Part shown: piece after piece, positions 31,145-43,102 of the stretch
Layout: the number at the start of each line of letters is the position of its first letter
Position numbering within the stretch: the first letter of the stretch is position 1
Assembly (NCBI GenBank): GCA_029204225.1
Contig: CM055094.1
Span: forward strand, 15,713,595 to 15,777,594
From: Diphasiastrum complanatum
Lineage: Eukaryota > Streptophyta > Lycopodiopsida > Lycopodiales > Lycopodiaceae
Length of the DNA: 64,000 bases
Reading direction: 5' to 3'
Program-made: the position numbers and the translations under genes
Notes under the pieces: model-generated
Told to the model about the DNA's origin: nothing
Database searches by the model: none
The model's input: only the letters and a program-made list of their open reading frames with translations

Positions 31145-34100
31145 GAATCGAAGTGATTCTCAATTCGGAGTAGACTAATCATATTAGTACTCACACAAAA
31201 CACCAAACTCAAGTGGAGGAAGAAACTTTATTGAAGAAGAGAAATTACAAGAAGCTATGCTTCATAAACGATGAATTGACTTATTGTGAAGGAGGGCGCC
31301 CATCTACTCTTATAGAGACTGGCCTTGCTTTAAAGCAAAAGCTACTATACCATTTGTAAAAGCAATTATGCTAATTACGGTGTCTCAAAAATAGCAATCT
31401 ATGCTAACTTGATCATAAGATAGTATTCTATACTATTCTACCAAAATTGATACTAACTTAGGTACCTAGTCAACCTTAGACTTTACCTTAATACTAAAAA
31501 TAGAAATAGGCCTTTGAACTAGCTCGCAAGCTGGCCTCTACAATTAATTAATTACACCTAGAAGTGTCCTGAACTTCTCAAACTTTTCACAACCAGGTCC
31601 TTTTGTGAAGATATCTGCAACTTGATCATTGATGTCACAGTAGATCAACTCTACTTCACCACTCTGCAACTTCTCTCGTATGAAATGCTGCTGAACTTCA
31701 ATGTGCTTTGTCCTGCTATGAAACACTGGATTCTTCGCAAGCTAAATGCAACTCTGATTGTCACACCAAAGTACTGTAGGTTCAACTTGTTCTATATGAA
31801 GATCTTTTAGAATCCTTCATAACCAAATTGCTTCACAAGTCGTTGATGTAGTAGCCCTATACTCTGCCTCTGTAGAAGATAAAGCAATCGTTGGTTGCTT
31901 TTTACTACTCCAAGATATAGCTGCAGTTCCAAGATTAAATGTATATCCTGTAGTTGATCTTCGATCTTCTGCATTTCCATGCTCTAGGCGCTTGTTTCAA
32001 CCCATATAATGCTTTCTTTAACTTGCAAACCAAGTGCTCTTTGTCTTCAACCTCATAAACCTGAGGGTGCTCCAGATAAACCTCCTCTTCAAGGTAACCG
32101 TTCAAGAAAGCGCTCTTGACATCCATTTGTTGAATATCCCATCCAAAATGAGATGCAAACGCCAAAACACTCCTCAAAGTATTCATTTTAGCAAAAGGTG
32201 CGAAAGTATCTTCGTAGTCAATTCCTTCCCTCTGAGCATATGGCTACTAATCTGGCTTTATACTTATCTATAGAACCATCAGACTTAAACTTGGTTCTAT
32301 AAATTCACTTGCAACCAGTCGGTTTCTTACCTGCTGGATGTTCAACAAGATCCCATGTCTCGTTTTTCATAATAGAACTATACTCCTCATCCGAAGCAGC
32401 CTTCCAAACTTGTTCCTTAGCAGCATCTTCATAAAATAAAGGATCCTCAAAATCCAATACTGAAGCCATAAACGCATAATGCGTTTCTTCACCAGCTTCA
32501 CGATAGTATCCACCTGAACGTGTCAATCTCTTGGCTCCTTGTTGACTCGATTCTCCCTCATCCAACATTTGACTATCTTGTATAGTCTCAGAATACGATC
32601 TTGGTAATTTCTTTGTAGGTGACGTAGAAGGAGAATATGTATCAAATACTCTTGACCTTTCCTTTAGTTTACCAAGATCCACCTATGTACTCACTCTTGG
32701 TTCAATTTGTGCAAAAGCTGTATCACATGGACCTGTATCTTTCTGAACATCATCTATAACCGAAGTTTTTTATGTAGGAGAAAATATATCTTCCTCATGA
32801 TCTTCTAGGTTAGAAGACTCACCTTCTTCAAACACAACATCCCTGCTCATGATCATCTTCTTACTGGTAAGATTATAAAGGCGATATGCCTTCTCTTCCT
32901 CATCATAACCAAGGAATAAACATTTAATTGCCTTTGAATCAAGTTTTTGACGATGATCTTTAGCAACATGAGCATATGCAATACAACCAAGAACTCGTAG
33001 ATGACCCACTTTAGGTTTTATACCTGTGAAAGCTTCTTCTGGAGTTCGATTAACGGCTTTTGTAGGACTTCTGTTGAGTAAGTAAACTGTTGTACAAACT
33101 GCTTCGCCCCACAAATGATTCTTGAGGTTCTTACCTCGTAGCTTGCTTCGAGCACTCTCCACAATGGACCTGTTCTTTCTCTCGGCTACTCCATTATGCT
33201 GCGGTGTATTTGTCGAAGCAAATTGTCTCTTGATTCCATGTTCTTTGCAAAATTCCTGGAACTCTGTAGATGTGAACTCACCTCCCTTATCTGCTCTTTT
33301 GTTTGCTTCTCAACAAGTGATTTGAACTGAGTAAAGAACTTAAAAGCTTGACTCTTATACTTAAGCAAGTATATCCATACCTTCCTGGAAAAATCATCCA
33401 AAAATCATGAAGTAGGATGCTCCCCTATAGATGTAGTCTGCATGGGACCACATAAGTCTGTATGAACAAGCTCCAAGATCTCCTTGGCTCTATATGCTCC
33501 ATCTTTAAGAAACTACATACGATGATGCTTGCCCATAACACATCCTTCACATATTTTTTCCGAAGATACAATATTAGGTAATCCCATTACCATATTATTG
33601 TCTTTAAGAACCTGTAAGCTTTTATAGTTCAGATGTCCAAACCTTTCATGTCACAGCCTGCTCTCCATGCTATCAAAAGCTGCGTAAACCTGATGATCCG
33701 ATGTAGACGCATCAAGTTTGTAAAGTCGACCTTCCGAAGAGCCTTTGACCACAACTTTATAACCTTTGTTTTTGTCTTTGATGAGACACTTCTGATCATC
33801 AAACTCAACTTTCATATTCTGTTTAGCAATAGCAGAAACTGAAAGTAAATTCTTCTTTAAACCTAGAACATAGAGAACATTCTTAATTTCTCCTATATTC
33901 CCTGAAGGTAAATGTACTCTTTTATGTAGTTTGCATTTCGAAATGCAATTTTTCGCTTTCCAACTACATTTCATGGAAACTGTACTCAAGCATAGAATTT
34001 CATTCCTACAAACGAGTTCTGATTTTGTTCGGTTCATTTCTAGCCAAAAGACAATCTAGATGTCGTATCGATGGCATAAGTGGCACGCAATCATTAGAAT

Positions 34101-34252
34101 CCTTCATAAGGACTGAAAAACAAGACGTACTTTCCTTAAAACCATTAACATACAATACATTGTATGGAATCCAGGCTAAATTTGTGAATACCATTCAAAA
34201 AACCATAAAATTCCAAGTGAGATACAATCACGGCTACGGAGAAAGTCCATAA
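31145..34252 (-). mobile_element. Ty1/copia fossil with probable 3' LTR remnant
   Basis: Parts in element order on the minus strand: protease to gag-pre-integrase region 34200-33650 (LPSGNIGEIKNVLYVLGLKKNLLS, HLPSG), integrase 33400-32770 (MDDFSRKVWIYLLKYKSQAF, VYLLNRSPTKAV, CLFLGYDEEEKAYRL), RT 32682-31935 ([51 protein letters not shown]) and RNase H end 31726-31544 (HSRTKHIEVQQHFIREK, DIFTK). The stretch 31145-31540, with AATAAAG and a TGTAGAGG start, is probably the 3' LTR. No second LTR or primer site is seen. The copy is broken many times and shortened. The domain order is Ty1/copia. Confidence 0.85.
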
Positions 34253-34259
34253 TATTGAT

Positions 34260-36050
34260 CCTTAGGCACGATCAAGATCCTCAAAAACCAGTTACTTGAA
34301 GATCAATACCACCACAAGGAAGAAAAAGCAAAGAGATACTACCAAAAAGCTGCAAAAAGCAAAAAGCGTCTCCACCCTCTAATCAATGCAAAAAATGGAT
34401 TTTACATGAGATTCAAGTTATGGTGATTATTGCCTTTGATATGAATAAGCCATTCAAATTTAAAGCTTCAAGATCAAATCCCTATGTTATTGAACATATT
34501 ATCATATGACATTTCCTATCACCACAAAGATGCTACAAATAGAGGCTTGGGAACTAACCAATTTTTCTAAAAACATGCAACCTGAAACTAGGTTAGTTAG
34601 TTTATTCGACAAATATTGGCTATAGTAGAACCATTTTATTGGACTCATTACGAATACCCAAAAGGCCAAGTGACAAGCTAAGGAGCTGAGATATGTGGGA
34701 GGACCTAGAGGCCCAAACCACACTCTTTAAGGCTGGGCCTTTTTTTAACAATAGCCATTCATTTACAGCCGGTGACTCATTTGATTTTGTTTATCTTGAT
34801 AGACCTTTTCTCCACTCATGAGAGGAGGGAGAGATAGAGAATTGACTATGTTCGAGGGCTTTCTCTAGAAATTGGTATATCAAGAGGAAACCACATCCAT
34901 TGGATGTCAAGGATTGAATGGTATGGTTTGCTTATACGTAAACTTTTTGCAACCTTCACTTGCAATAGTATACCATGATATCTAACTCAAGAGATATGTG
35001 GATCCATCTTACAAGGAGAGATATTAGGTTGAAACATTGTAACAAGTTGCTTCCGCCATAGGTGTCATCGTTCTTTAAGGACATAGGTACTTCTCCATAC
35101 GTAGATCTCTGAGACAATATAATTTCTTCCTGAGGGAGAGGTCATGTTCAAACTGAGTTTCAAGAACACGTCATTCTACCCATTAGATTTGTTGAGCTGT
35201 TTGAAAATCCGAAACCATAGTGTCCAAGGGAATTAACATGTTCCCACCCCTCATGAAGGGGGAAAGGTCATTTCCCATTTTGGTGAACTACCAAGCTCCT
35301 TAAACATACAATATTTGTCAACACTTAACAAGATTTGATTGAGAAAAAGTTTATTTCTAGGATAGTTTTTGAATTTACATATACAGTGAAGAAGTTGAAA
35401 GAACTTATACCTCTCCGGAATAAATCCGTTCTTTTTGAGGCAACTTTGAATGTCACAAGCCTCTTTGTTGCAAAGGTCCTTGCTTGTCGGCATCAAAATG
35501 TTGAGTTCTAATCTAAAGAAATATATTGACACTTTTACCAAGAGCTTTGTTACGCTTTCCTGAAACTCAAACCATGCCAAGTCACATCATTATATGGCAT
35601 GGGCACCAAATCAGTGCAACTTTAAGATATACATGGAGTTTGGTACTATGAGGTTCCCAACCTTTGTCTAGTATCATATCATATGCATGAAAATTTCATA
35701 AAGAATGCATTTCAATAGAACAATGTTGTAACAAATGAACTGGCTCAATCAAAAGGGGTTGGCAACCTACCATGACCATGAGAAAAATAGTTGTCAATGC
35801 TACCCAAATATCCAAAATCTATAGCAATTTATGGCTATACAAGAGAACCAAAAAAAGAATAGGCTTACATACAAAATGAACTACATAGCAACCTTTCTAA
35901 AACATACTACGACTAAAAATTGGTCATCAATGTGACATACATGAAGACCTAAACATGCTCGCGTACATTTAAGCAAGGACAACCATTTTGTAATGAAAAT
36001 AGAAACAAGGAATCAAAATAAGAACCCTTCTAAATTGATCTAATCGGATT
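34260..36050. other. Unassigned A/T-rich region
   Basis: Only short chance frames are present. The 109-aa minus frame at 35251-35580 has no motif that I recognise. No repeat structure stands out. Confidence 0.35.
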
Positions 36051-36059
36051 TGCAATTGA

Positions 36060-36490
36060 ATGGACTTTATTGCAATGAATGGGACAATTTCTACATGATG
36101 TAGGTTATGTATTCATTTGGAGCAATTTCTGACAAATGTCATGTAACATTTGGTTAGCTCTAGAAACCTATATAAAAAGCAATCATTGTACTTCTGAGAG
36201 ATAAGGATTGCTATGGGTGATCTTTACTTCTGTCAATGATTGGGACAATTTCCACAAATTGACATAGATGATACATGCATTTGGAGCATTTTTTGGCGAT
36301 TCCTATTTAACATTTTGTGAGCTCTACAAACCTATCTAAAGGCCAATTGTTGTACTTCTAAGCGATGAAGGGGAGAAAGTGGGATCCGTGAGTTGTTAAT
36401 GTGACGATCTAGTGAGAGAGGTGATGGTCTCACAGAGTAGCTCTACAAACCTATCTAAAGGCCAATTGTTGTACTCCTAAGCGATGAAGG
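36060..36490. repeat. Tandem repeat of about 170 bp, three diverged units
   Basis: GGGACAATTTC...CATTTGGAGCA...AACATTT...AGCTCTA.AAACCTAT...TTGTACTTCT is present at 36075-36205 and 36240-36375. The end of the unit (GCTCTACAAACCTATCTAAAGG to GATGAAGGGGAGAAA) recurs a third time at 36441-36497, nearly identical to 36330-36385. Confidence 0.7.
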
Positions 36491-37299
36491 GGAGAAATTT
36501 AACCAAGATAGCCTCCTCCCAAGCCTAAGGTATGCAATGTATCATGTGTTACGTTGGTATCTATGAAATTGTGTTGTTGTGTTCAATTGTGTTACATGAC
36601 ACTTAAGTGTGTTGTGTGATATCTCTTCTGTATCACCTGATGTGATCATATGATACATCAGTTACAATTCTAATATATTATAATGAAAATTTTTGGAACA
36701 AAAACTTTAAGTGTGTGTGCTCTGCAACCATAGTTGCATGGGGAGTTCCAAAACGCGTTCCAAAACGCATCTCGGAACACGTCCTAGACCACGTTTCGAG
36801 ATTTTGTCACAGAACGTGCCCCCAAAACACTTTTTTTTTTTTTTGCCAATATGGGTGTCAAATGGCTGCAATTTTTTGGGGGATTTTCAATATAATTTTT
36901 GAAATTTTTTTATGCATTGCAGAAGTAGGATTTCGTTGAATACTAGGTGTTAATGGTTCACTAATTCACTGATTCCTAATGTGTTGAATAACTGATTCAC
37001 TAATGGAGGTCCACAATGAAGTTATAAGCAGTTTGGAATACCGAAATTAGTGAAATGGACTGTGCTCTCTCCCTCCCTCTCTATCCATCTGAGATCACAA
37101 CAAACCTTAGGGCACACAGAATCATGGGGGTTGATGTTACTTACCTCAAGAATGAAATGGAATCAGATGAAGATGAAATTTCAGATTCTTCTCCTTCTCC
37201 TACGTGAGAGATGTTTTGAGCTACGGCCATTTATTTCCTCTCCTGCATGAGAGATGAGCTTTCTTTACATAGCGGTTTACATTCTAGTTTTAGTCTAGT

Positions 37300-37397
37300 T
37301 TTCTGTGGACGGCACTGCCCCGTCCGAGTTCCATTTACTCTGTTGTACTACCTCTCCAGTCTCATATGCCTTTTGGCATGGAAAAGACATTAATAAA

Positions 37398-37458
<61 letters not shown>
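37300..37458 (+). mobile_element. LINE 3' end only (copy 0) with tail hairpin and TC tract
   Basis: This is the end of a LINE whose body is not visible upstream. The tail has stem ATGCC (37366-37370), loop TTTT and stem GGCAT (37375-37379), then GGAAAAGACA, TTAATAAAGCT and a (CT)n tract at 37402-37458. The same tail ends the copies at 39.2, 42.4 and 43.1 kb. The next LINE copy starts exactly where the CT tract stops. Confidence 0.8.
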
Positions 37459-37460
<2 letters not shown>

Positions 37461-39210
37461 TGTTTGCACTTTATATTGATGATCTTGAGCGCCTCATTCG
37501 TGAAGAAGGTGGAGATGGTTGCCCGCTGGCTCATTTGCTCATCCCCATTTTGCTTTATGTTGATGACATTGTTTTGCTTTCTCCCTCACCAAAAGGGTTG
37601 CAGTGTCAACTTACAGGCATCGGTTTTGTGTTGCTTGGGGTCTCTCTATTAACTTAAAAATGGACGAAGATCATGATTTTCAACACCAATCGACAAAGCC
37701 TTCACAATTATCAATTCTTCTATGACAGCCAGGAAGTTGACATTGTTGCCTCTTATACTTACTTGGGAGTCCTGTTTACTGCGCCCCTTCTTGGTTTCCG
37801 CCAGGCTGCATTTGCGCACATTTCCTCCGGTCTTTCAGCATTGGTCCAATTCGAGGGTGGTTGTACAATGAATCATATTTTTGATCCCCCTACTAGAAGC
37901 CAGTTGTTTCACACACGGATGGTTCCAGCAGTGACGTATGCCTCCGAGATCGGGTTGCCAAGACTTTCTCTTCGGGACTGGGCAGGCATTTCCCGCATTC
38001 AGGCCACTATGTTGGGTCGCATGATACGTGCCAAGACTACCACCCCTCATGATATCCTATGCGCTGAGTTTGCTACTCCTCCGATCATCCTTGAGGGCTT
38101 TTTCCACCTTATTCTTTTTCTTCAGCGGATTCAAGAGATTCGTGCATCTCACCCGGATAGATACATAGTTGTTGCGGTTACTTCTTCACGTGTCCTAGCT
38201 GATTCCCATGCCAAGCTATCCTAGTACCAGCAGGCGTCTGATCTCTTACGACATCTGGGCATCTCTATCATGGATCTTCCTCGTGGTACGCATTCATATA
38301 TCCAAGGCTATTTATTCCATTGATATATGCAGCAAACTTGGAGCTCCCTCCCACCTTCCCGCGTTCGACTGAGCTATTACCAGACACGCTTCCTCTCTCT
38401 CGATCCTTCTGGTTTGCCATTGTTGCCGCTCTATCTCTCACAGCCCCGGGGTATCACACGGCCTGCGCTATCGTCTTGGGCAGTTGCACATTTCCTCTCA
38501 TCAGCTTGCTATTGAGGCCGGTCGTGCATGGGATATCCCCCGGAAGCGTCATCTATGTCGCTTATGCTCGTTGCAGGAGGTGGAAAATGAAGCCCATTTC
38601 CTCCTCAGATGTCCGTTGTTTAATGAGATATGGGATTGTCTCTTTCGCGATGGCCCGCATACACTATTGTTTTGTGTCCTATCCTGATGCTCGTTGCTTG
38701 GGACTTCTTGTTCGTGAGATGCTTACTCTCTGTCAGTCTCATCTGCCTGTACCAGATCACCTGGGGTTAGACTCCCAGCAGCTGCTTCTCACTGGCTTCT
38801 TTCGGACTCAAGCACATGCTGATGACTCTGATGATGAGATTCCTATCCCTGTGCCACCGCGGAAAAAGCCCAAATGTAGTCGCCACTTGCCTCCATCAGA
38901 GCCCACTGTACGCCCCACTCAGTGGACACTTCACACTTACTTTCGCTGATATGTACTTATTCTCCACTTGGCCCAGGTTGTGGGCATTGGTACTTTTTAT
39001 GTAGTTCTTCTGTTATACCTGGCCCGGGTTGTGGGCTTATTTCACTTTTGCTTTGTCCTACTTTCATTCGTAGCTAGTTTATAGCATTTTACGGCCACAT
39101 CCTCCTATGGATGATGCTCCCATTGTTGCTTGTACATTTTTTTTTTTTGGTCTTATGCACCCACGGGTGCCCAAAAGACGTTAATAAAGCTTTTTTTCTT
39201 TCTTTTCTCT

Positions 39211-39266
<56 letters not shown>
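37459..39266 (+). mobile_element. LINE copy 2: RT end to zf-RVT, PIP boxes and full 3' tail
   Basis: This LINE is 5'-truncated and starts inside reverse transcriptase. LLFALYIDDLERLIREEGG, then the catalytic box LLYVDDIVLLSPS (37550-37590), follow directly after the previous CT tract. The post-RT region continues at 37673-38224 (YTYLGVLFTAPL, RIQATMLGRMIRAKTTTPHD). The zf-RVT finger is at about 38550-38615 (CRLCSLQEVENEAHFLLRC). The C-terminal frame ends at 38949 with two PIP-box motifs: QLLLTGFF at 38779-38802 and, as the last residues, QWTLHTYFR at 38920-38946. A basic stretch PPRKKPK lies between them. The 3' UTR ends with stem GCACC / loop CACG / stem GGTGC (39157-39170), TTAATAAAGC at 39181-39190 and a (TC)n tract to 39266. 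At least one stop near 38222 and frame changes show it is inactive. Confidence 0.88.
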
Positions 39267-39268
<2 letters not shown>

Positions 39269-42200
39269 TGTAGATGGCGCCCTGATCTGATCCACTCTTG
39301 TCCTGTCCTCCAGCGCTCCACTCCCATGGCTCCACATAAGAAAGGGGGAGCCAACTCCCCCCACTCCCCTCCTTGTTCCATATCCAGCCCCCTCCATCGT
39401 TGTTTCCTCTTCCATTGAGGGTGCTGCCTCTTCCTCCATCACTAGCTCCTCCATTGTGGGTCCCTTACCCTCTATCGCTGGTTCCTCCATTGATGATTGC
39501 CCCAACATCGCTGGTTCCTCCATTGACAGCTCTCATTGCTCCAACATCGCTGGTTCCTCTATTGACAACTCTCCTGCTCTCACTACCTCCCCTACCCTCT
39601 ATCGCTGGTTCCTCCATTGATGATTGCCCCAACATCGCTGGTTCCTCCATTGACAGCTCTCATTGCTCCAACATTGCTGGTTCCTCTATTGACAGCTCTC
39701 CTGCTCTCACTACCTCCAGCGCTGCTGTTGGGAAAAACTCCATTGATTCATCTAACACTGTTGTAGCCATCGTTGACAGTAGTATTCCTACTGCTGCCAG
39801 CACTTGTACCAAGGACAGTACCATCCCTTCTGTTCCCAATGCCTCCACAAACTCCAAGGTTGCTGATCCAGAAACACTGTCAGCGGTAGTAGCTGTCCCC
39901 TTGTCGGAAGTGTTGTCTTCTAAGCTTCTTGAAGACGATATCTACACACCAAGAAAGGCGTTTGAGGGGTATTTAAAAGCAGAGGTGGATGCTTTACGAC
40001 TTCAGGTACAACAACTTAAGATATCAATGATGACACTACTTCAAGATAACAAGGTTCTCAAGCAGAAAATTCAGAGCTTGGAGGGAACGCCATCCCCAGT
40101 GACAAACAAAATTAATGAGTTGGAGCGACATCTCAGTGAACATAAGGAGGCCACAAAATCGTGGGCTTCATTATTCCAAAAAGAAGACGGTAATGCTGCT
40201 CCTATGTCTACTGTTATTTCAGCTACTATCTCTGAAGAAAAACTACGTGACTTCAAATCTCTCAATGTCCGAGTTCGAGGTGTTCTCGACACTCAAGATG
40301 CTATGAAAGAGGCAAAATCCTTTTTAGATACTACGTTGAGTTTCAATGCAGCTGGATTGGATAAGGCATGGCGAACCAAAAAGGACAATTCTACTCTCAT
40401 TATCCGTTTCATATCAAGAGAGGGGCTCTCGGGCGTAGGAGCAGCTCGAGTCCTTGTCCATTTCACTCACGCCACGTACTTCGTAATTTTCCCTTTGATA
40501 GCCCACAACATTCCCAGGCATCTTTCCTTACTATAGCTCTTCATATTGCCGCTTCTATGGCCTTCCCAGCCAAACATCATAGGAAATCCGCGAACACGAA
40601 GTCTCGTCACCCTCACCAACCCTGGTATGATGATATATGCAAACAACTTCACCTTCAATCTGCACAATTCCCCCACCTTTGGCATGTATATATGAATCTT
40701 CCGAAGGGAAACGCCTGTGGCTTTAGTCTCACTGACTAGAGAGGGACTCCAGAGACATTTGGACAGCCTTGAGAGTGAATATATCGAAGACCAAAGTGAT
40801 GGTCTTCACTACTTCCAGAGCCTTCATGCAGTGTCAGGAAATTTTCCTTGATAGTCAGCCCTTGGAGATTGTTTCACCTTACACTTATTTAGGTGTGGGG
40901 GGTGTGTTATTCAGTGGTCCGATTTTCAGTATGCGGCAGGCAGCCTCATATCGACTTGGGAAGGGTCATGCTTCCCTCGTCCAGCTTGAGAGACTTTGTT
41001 TCAAGAGTTATATTCATGATGCTCCCAGTAAGTGTTGTCTCTTCGACACTATAGTCACTCCTACAGCTTTATATGCGGCAGAGGTTTGGTGTGCAGGTAT
41101 GACCTCCTCGGATTGGTCTCGTATATCTCGACTCCAGACCTCCATGCTCTCTCGGATGATTAGGGCTAAGCCCTCAGTTCCACACCAGATTATCACTACT
41201 GAGTTTGTTGTTCCTCCTATTTTAGTGGATGCCCTTTTCAGGCTACTATATATATCCAGAGAGTATTGGCTCTCCCTTCTGACATATATTCCTACCTTGC
41301 AGTCACATCCTCGAGACTACTCTATGATAGTGGAGTCCATTTCTCATGGTACTGTCAGGCTGCACGCCTCTTGAGCTCATTTGGTATTTCAGTTTCTGAT
41401 CTCCCAGCAGGCACTCATGAGTACATTAGACGTTTAATTTATCGGGCTTATATCCAACATACTTGGCAGGGGCAGTTGAGTGTCAAATCAGATTTCTATC
41501 GGACACATTTTCTAGAGTTTGATGGAGCAGGTTTTCCTATGGACTCACTATCTTGACTATGGACTCTCACATTGTTTACGGTTTACTCTTGGACAGTTTC
41601 GAGTTTCTTCTCACCGGCTTGCTATTGAGACTGGTTGTTACCAGGGTTACTCCACGTGAGGACAGATTATGTCAAATGCGTTCCTTGGGAGAGATTGAGT
41701 CGGAGGAGCATTTCCTTTTCAGATGTTCGGCCTATTATGAGATCCGAGGACGTTACCATTGTCTTTTCAGAGATGCACCCACCTTACACTCTCTTATCAC
41801 TCATGTGGATCCTAGGTGTGTCGCCCTTAGGACATACGAGATGTCCTTGTTACGGAGAGCCCGTGCTTCAGTGGATAGTGATACACAGTCTCAGATTACG
41901 GACTTTTTCACTAGTCGTCGTCCTCGACCAGATTTAGTCTCAGACGATGACATCGACATTGACCTAGCTCATCGAGATCAGAGACAACAATTGACCTCAG
42001 GTACTACCATGGTCCGAGCACTTCCGGTTACTAGGAGAGTTTGCCCTTAGAGGTCCCATACTGCACAGAGTCAGCACCCACAGAGACATCACGGACGACA
42101 TCAGCGTCCATCCTCTACTGTAGTATCATCTTCGGGGCCTCGTGTCATAGACTTCTTCAGTGGTCTTAGATGATATCACATACAGTGCTCTCTCGTGGTT

Positions 42201-42378
42201 ATACTTCTGTCTGTTGTAGTTATTTTTAAGTGATAGACATTAAGTATTTCAGCTTGCATTTCTATTTCAGATTATATTTCTCTAGTTGTTTTGTGGAGTT
42301 ACTATGCTCCCTGATTACTACACACTTGAGATGTACTACTCTGTCTTATGCTTTTTGGCATCAAAAGACATTAATAAA

Positions 42379-42446
<68 letters not shown>
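39267..42446 (+). mobile_element. LINE copy 3: 5' end, ORF1, shortened ORF2, full 3' tail
   Basis: This copy has both ends but large internal losses. It begins GCTGTAGATGGCG directly after the preceding TC tract. ORF1 is listed separately. ORF2 resumes near 40600 (SRHPHQPWYDDICKQLH, after the endonuclease), skips most of RT and continues at 40769-41374 (NISKTKVMVFTTS, SPYTYLGVGGV, LYAAEVWC, SRMIRAKPSVPHQ). The zf-RVT region follows at 41650-41800 (GEIESEEHFLFRC) and a PIP box QSQITDFF at 41886-41909. A weaker VIDFF end is at 42150-42174, in another frame. The tail has stem ATGCT / TTTT / GGCAT at 42348-42361, TTAATAAAGC at 42371-42380 and a (CT)n tract at 42384-42446. Inactive. Confidence 0.88.
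39373..40536 (+). CDS. LINE ORF1-like protein: coiled coil plus L1-type RRM-like part
   Basis: LINE ORF1 proteins bind the element RNA and package it for target-primed reverse transcription. The first 150 residues are Ser/Pro-rich. They come from a 128-bp unit present twice (39465-39592 and 39593-39720); because 128 is not a multiple of three, the two copies are read in different frames. Residues about 195-260 form a clear heptad coiled coil (LKAEVDALRLQVQQLKISMM, LERHLSEHKEATKSW). The next part (FKSLNVRVRGVLDTQDAMKE, KAWRTKKDNSTLIIRF) resembles the RRM-like domain of vertebrate L1 ORF1p in order and key positions. An alternative start is the ATG at 39327 in another frame. The last 30 or so residues run past the junction with ORF2 and are probably not genuine. 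Moderately sure. Confidence 0.6.
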   Translation: MFHIQPPPSLFPLPLRVLPLPPSLAPPLWVPYPLSLVPPLMIAPTSLVPPLTALIAPTSLVPLLTTLLLSLPPLPSIAGSSIDDCPNIAGSSIDSSHCSNIAGSSIDSSPALTTSSAAVGKNSIDSSNTVVAIVDSSIPTAASTCTKDSTIPSVPNASTNSKVADPETLSAVVAVPLSEVLSSKLLEDDIYTPRKAFEGYLKAEVDALRLQVQQLKISMMTLLQDNKVLKQKIQSLEGTPSPVTNKINELERHLSEHKEATKSWASLFQKEDGNAAPMSTVISATISEEKLRDFKSLNVRVRGVLDTQDAMKEAKSFLDTTLSFNAAGLDKAWRTKKDNSTLIIRFISREGLSGVGAARVLVHFTHATYFVIFPLIAHNIPRHLSLL

Positions 42447-42448
<2 letters not shown>

Positions 42449-43102
42449 CCATAAGGCCCCTCTCGGCTCCCCTTGCAACACAGGCTGCCTCGCATCGCCG
42501 ATGCCGATGCCGCTGCCACCGCCGCCTCCTCCGCCTCTACTGCTCCAAAATTTCTTCATCCTACTGCTGGCCTCCTCCGGATTACGGAAAGGAATGTGAT
42601 GCAGTCCAAGATTACACATTTGGAGCAAATATTTGGCAACAAACAGATTTCAGCCTCCGAGTCTACTACCACTATGATAAAAGTGTTGGAACAAAAGATT
42701 GAGCAGCAAAAGGAAGAAGCCCATTCTTGGGCATTTTTATGGATGATGATCTTACTTATATTCAAGTGGAGGAAAGGCGTAAGGCCTTTCAAGAAGCTAG
42801 GGAGTCAGGCATACGAGTTATATACAGAGATGGACGAGTGTACCGCTTGGACAACGCTCGTGATGGTTCCCATAGTTAGGGATTTGGGGTGCCCGGGGTT
42901 GGGAGCACCCCGGGGCCTCATCCACACCACCTTCAGATTGGAGTGTGGAACTGTGCTTGCATATACTCATCTTCTACTACAGGGGATTTTATTACTGGCC
43001 GAGATATATTATTCTTTATGAAGACACACAAGAGCCCAAAATGTACTTTTTCTTTGTCTTATGTGCCCAAGGGTACTCTATAGACATTAATATATTCTAT
43101 TC

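Noticed and set aside
37305-37652. Open frame with a long Ser-Leu repeat
   Set aside because: It is translation through the (CT)n tract of a LINE tail and into the next LINE in the wrong frame. Frames at 42230-42702, 42945-43190 and 39089-39523 are the same artefact.
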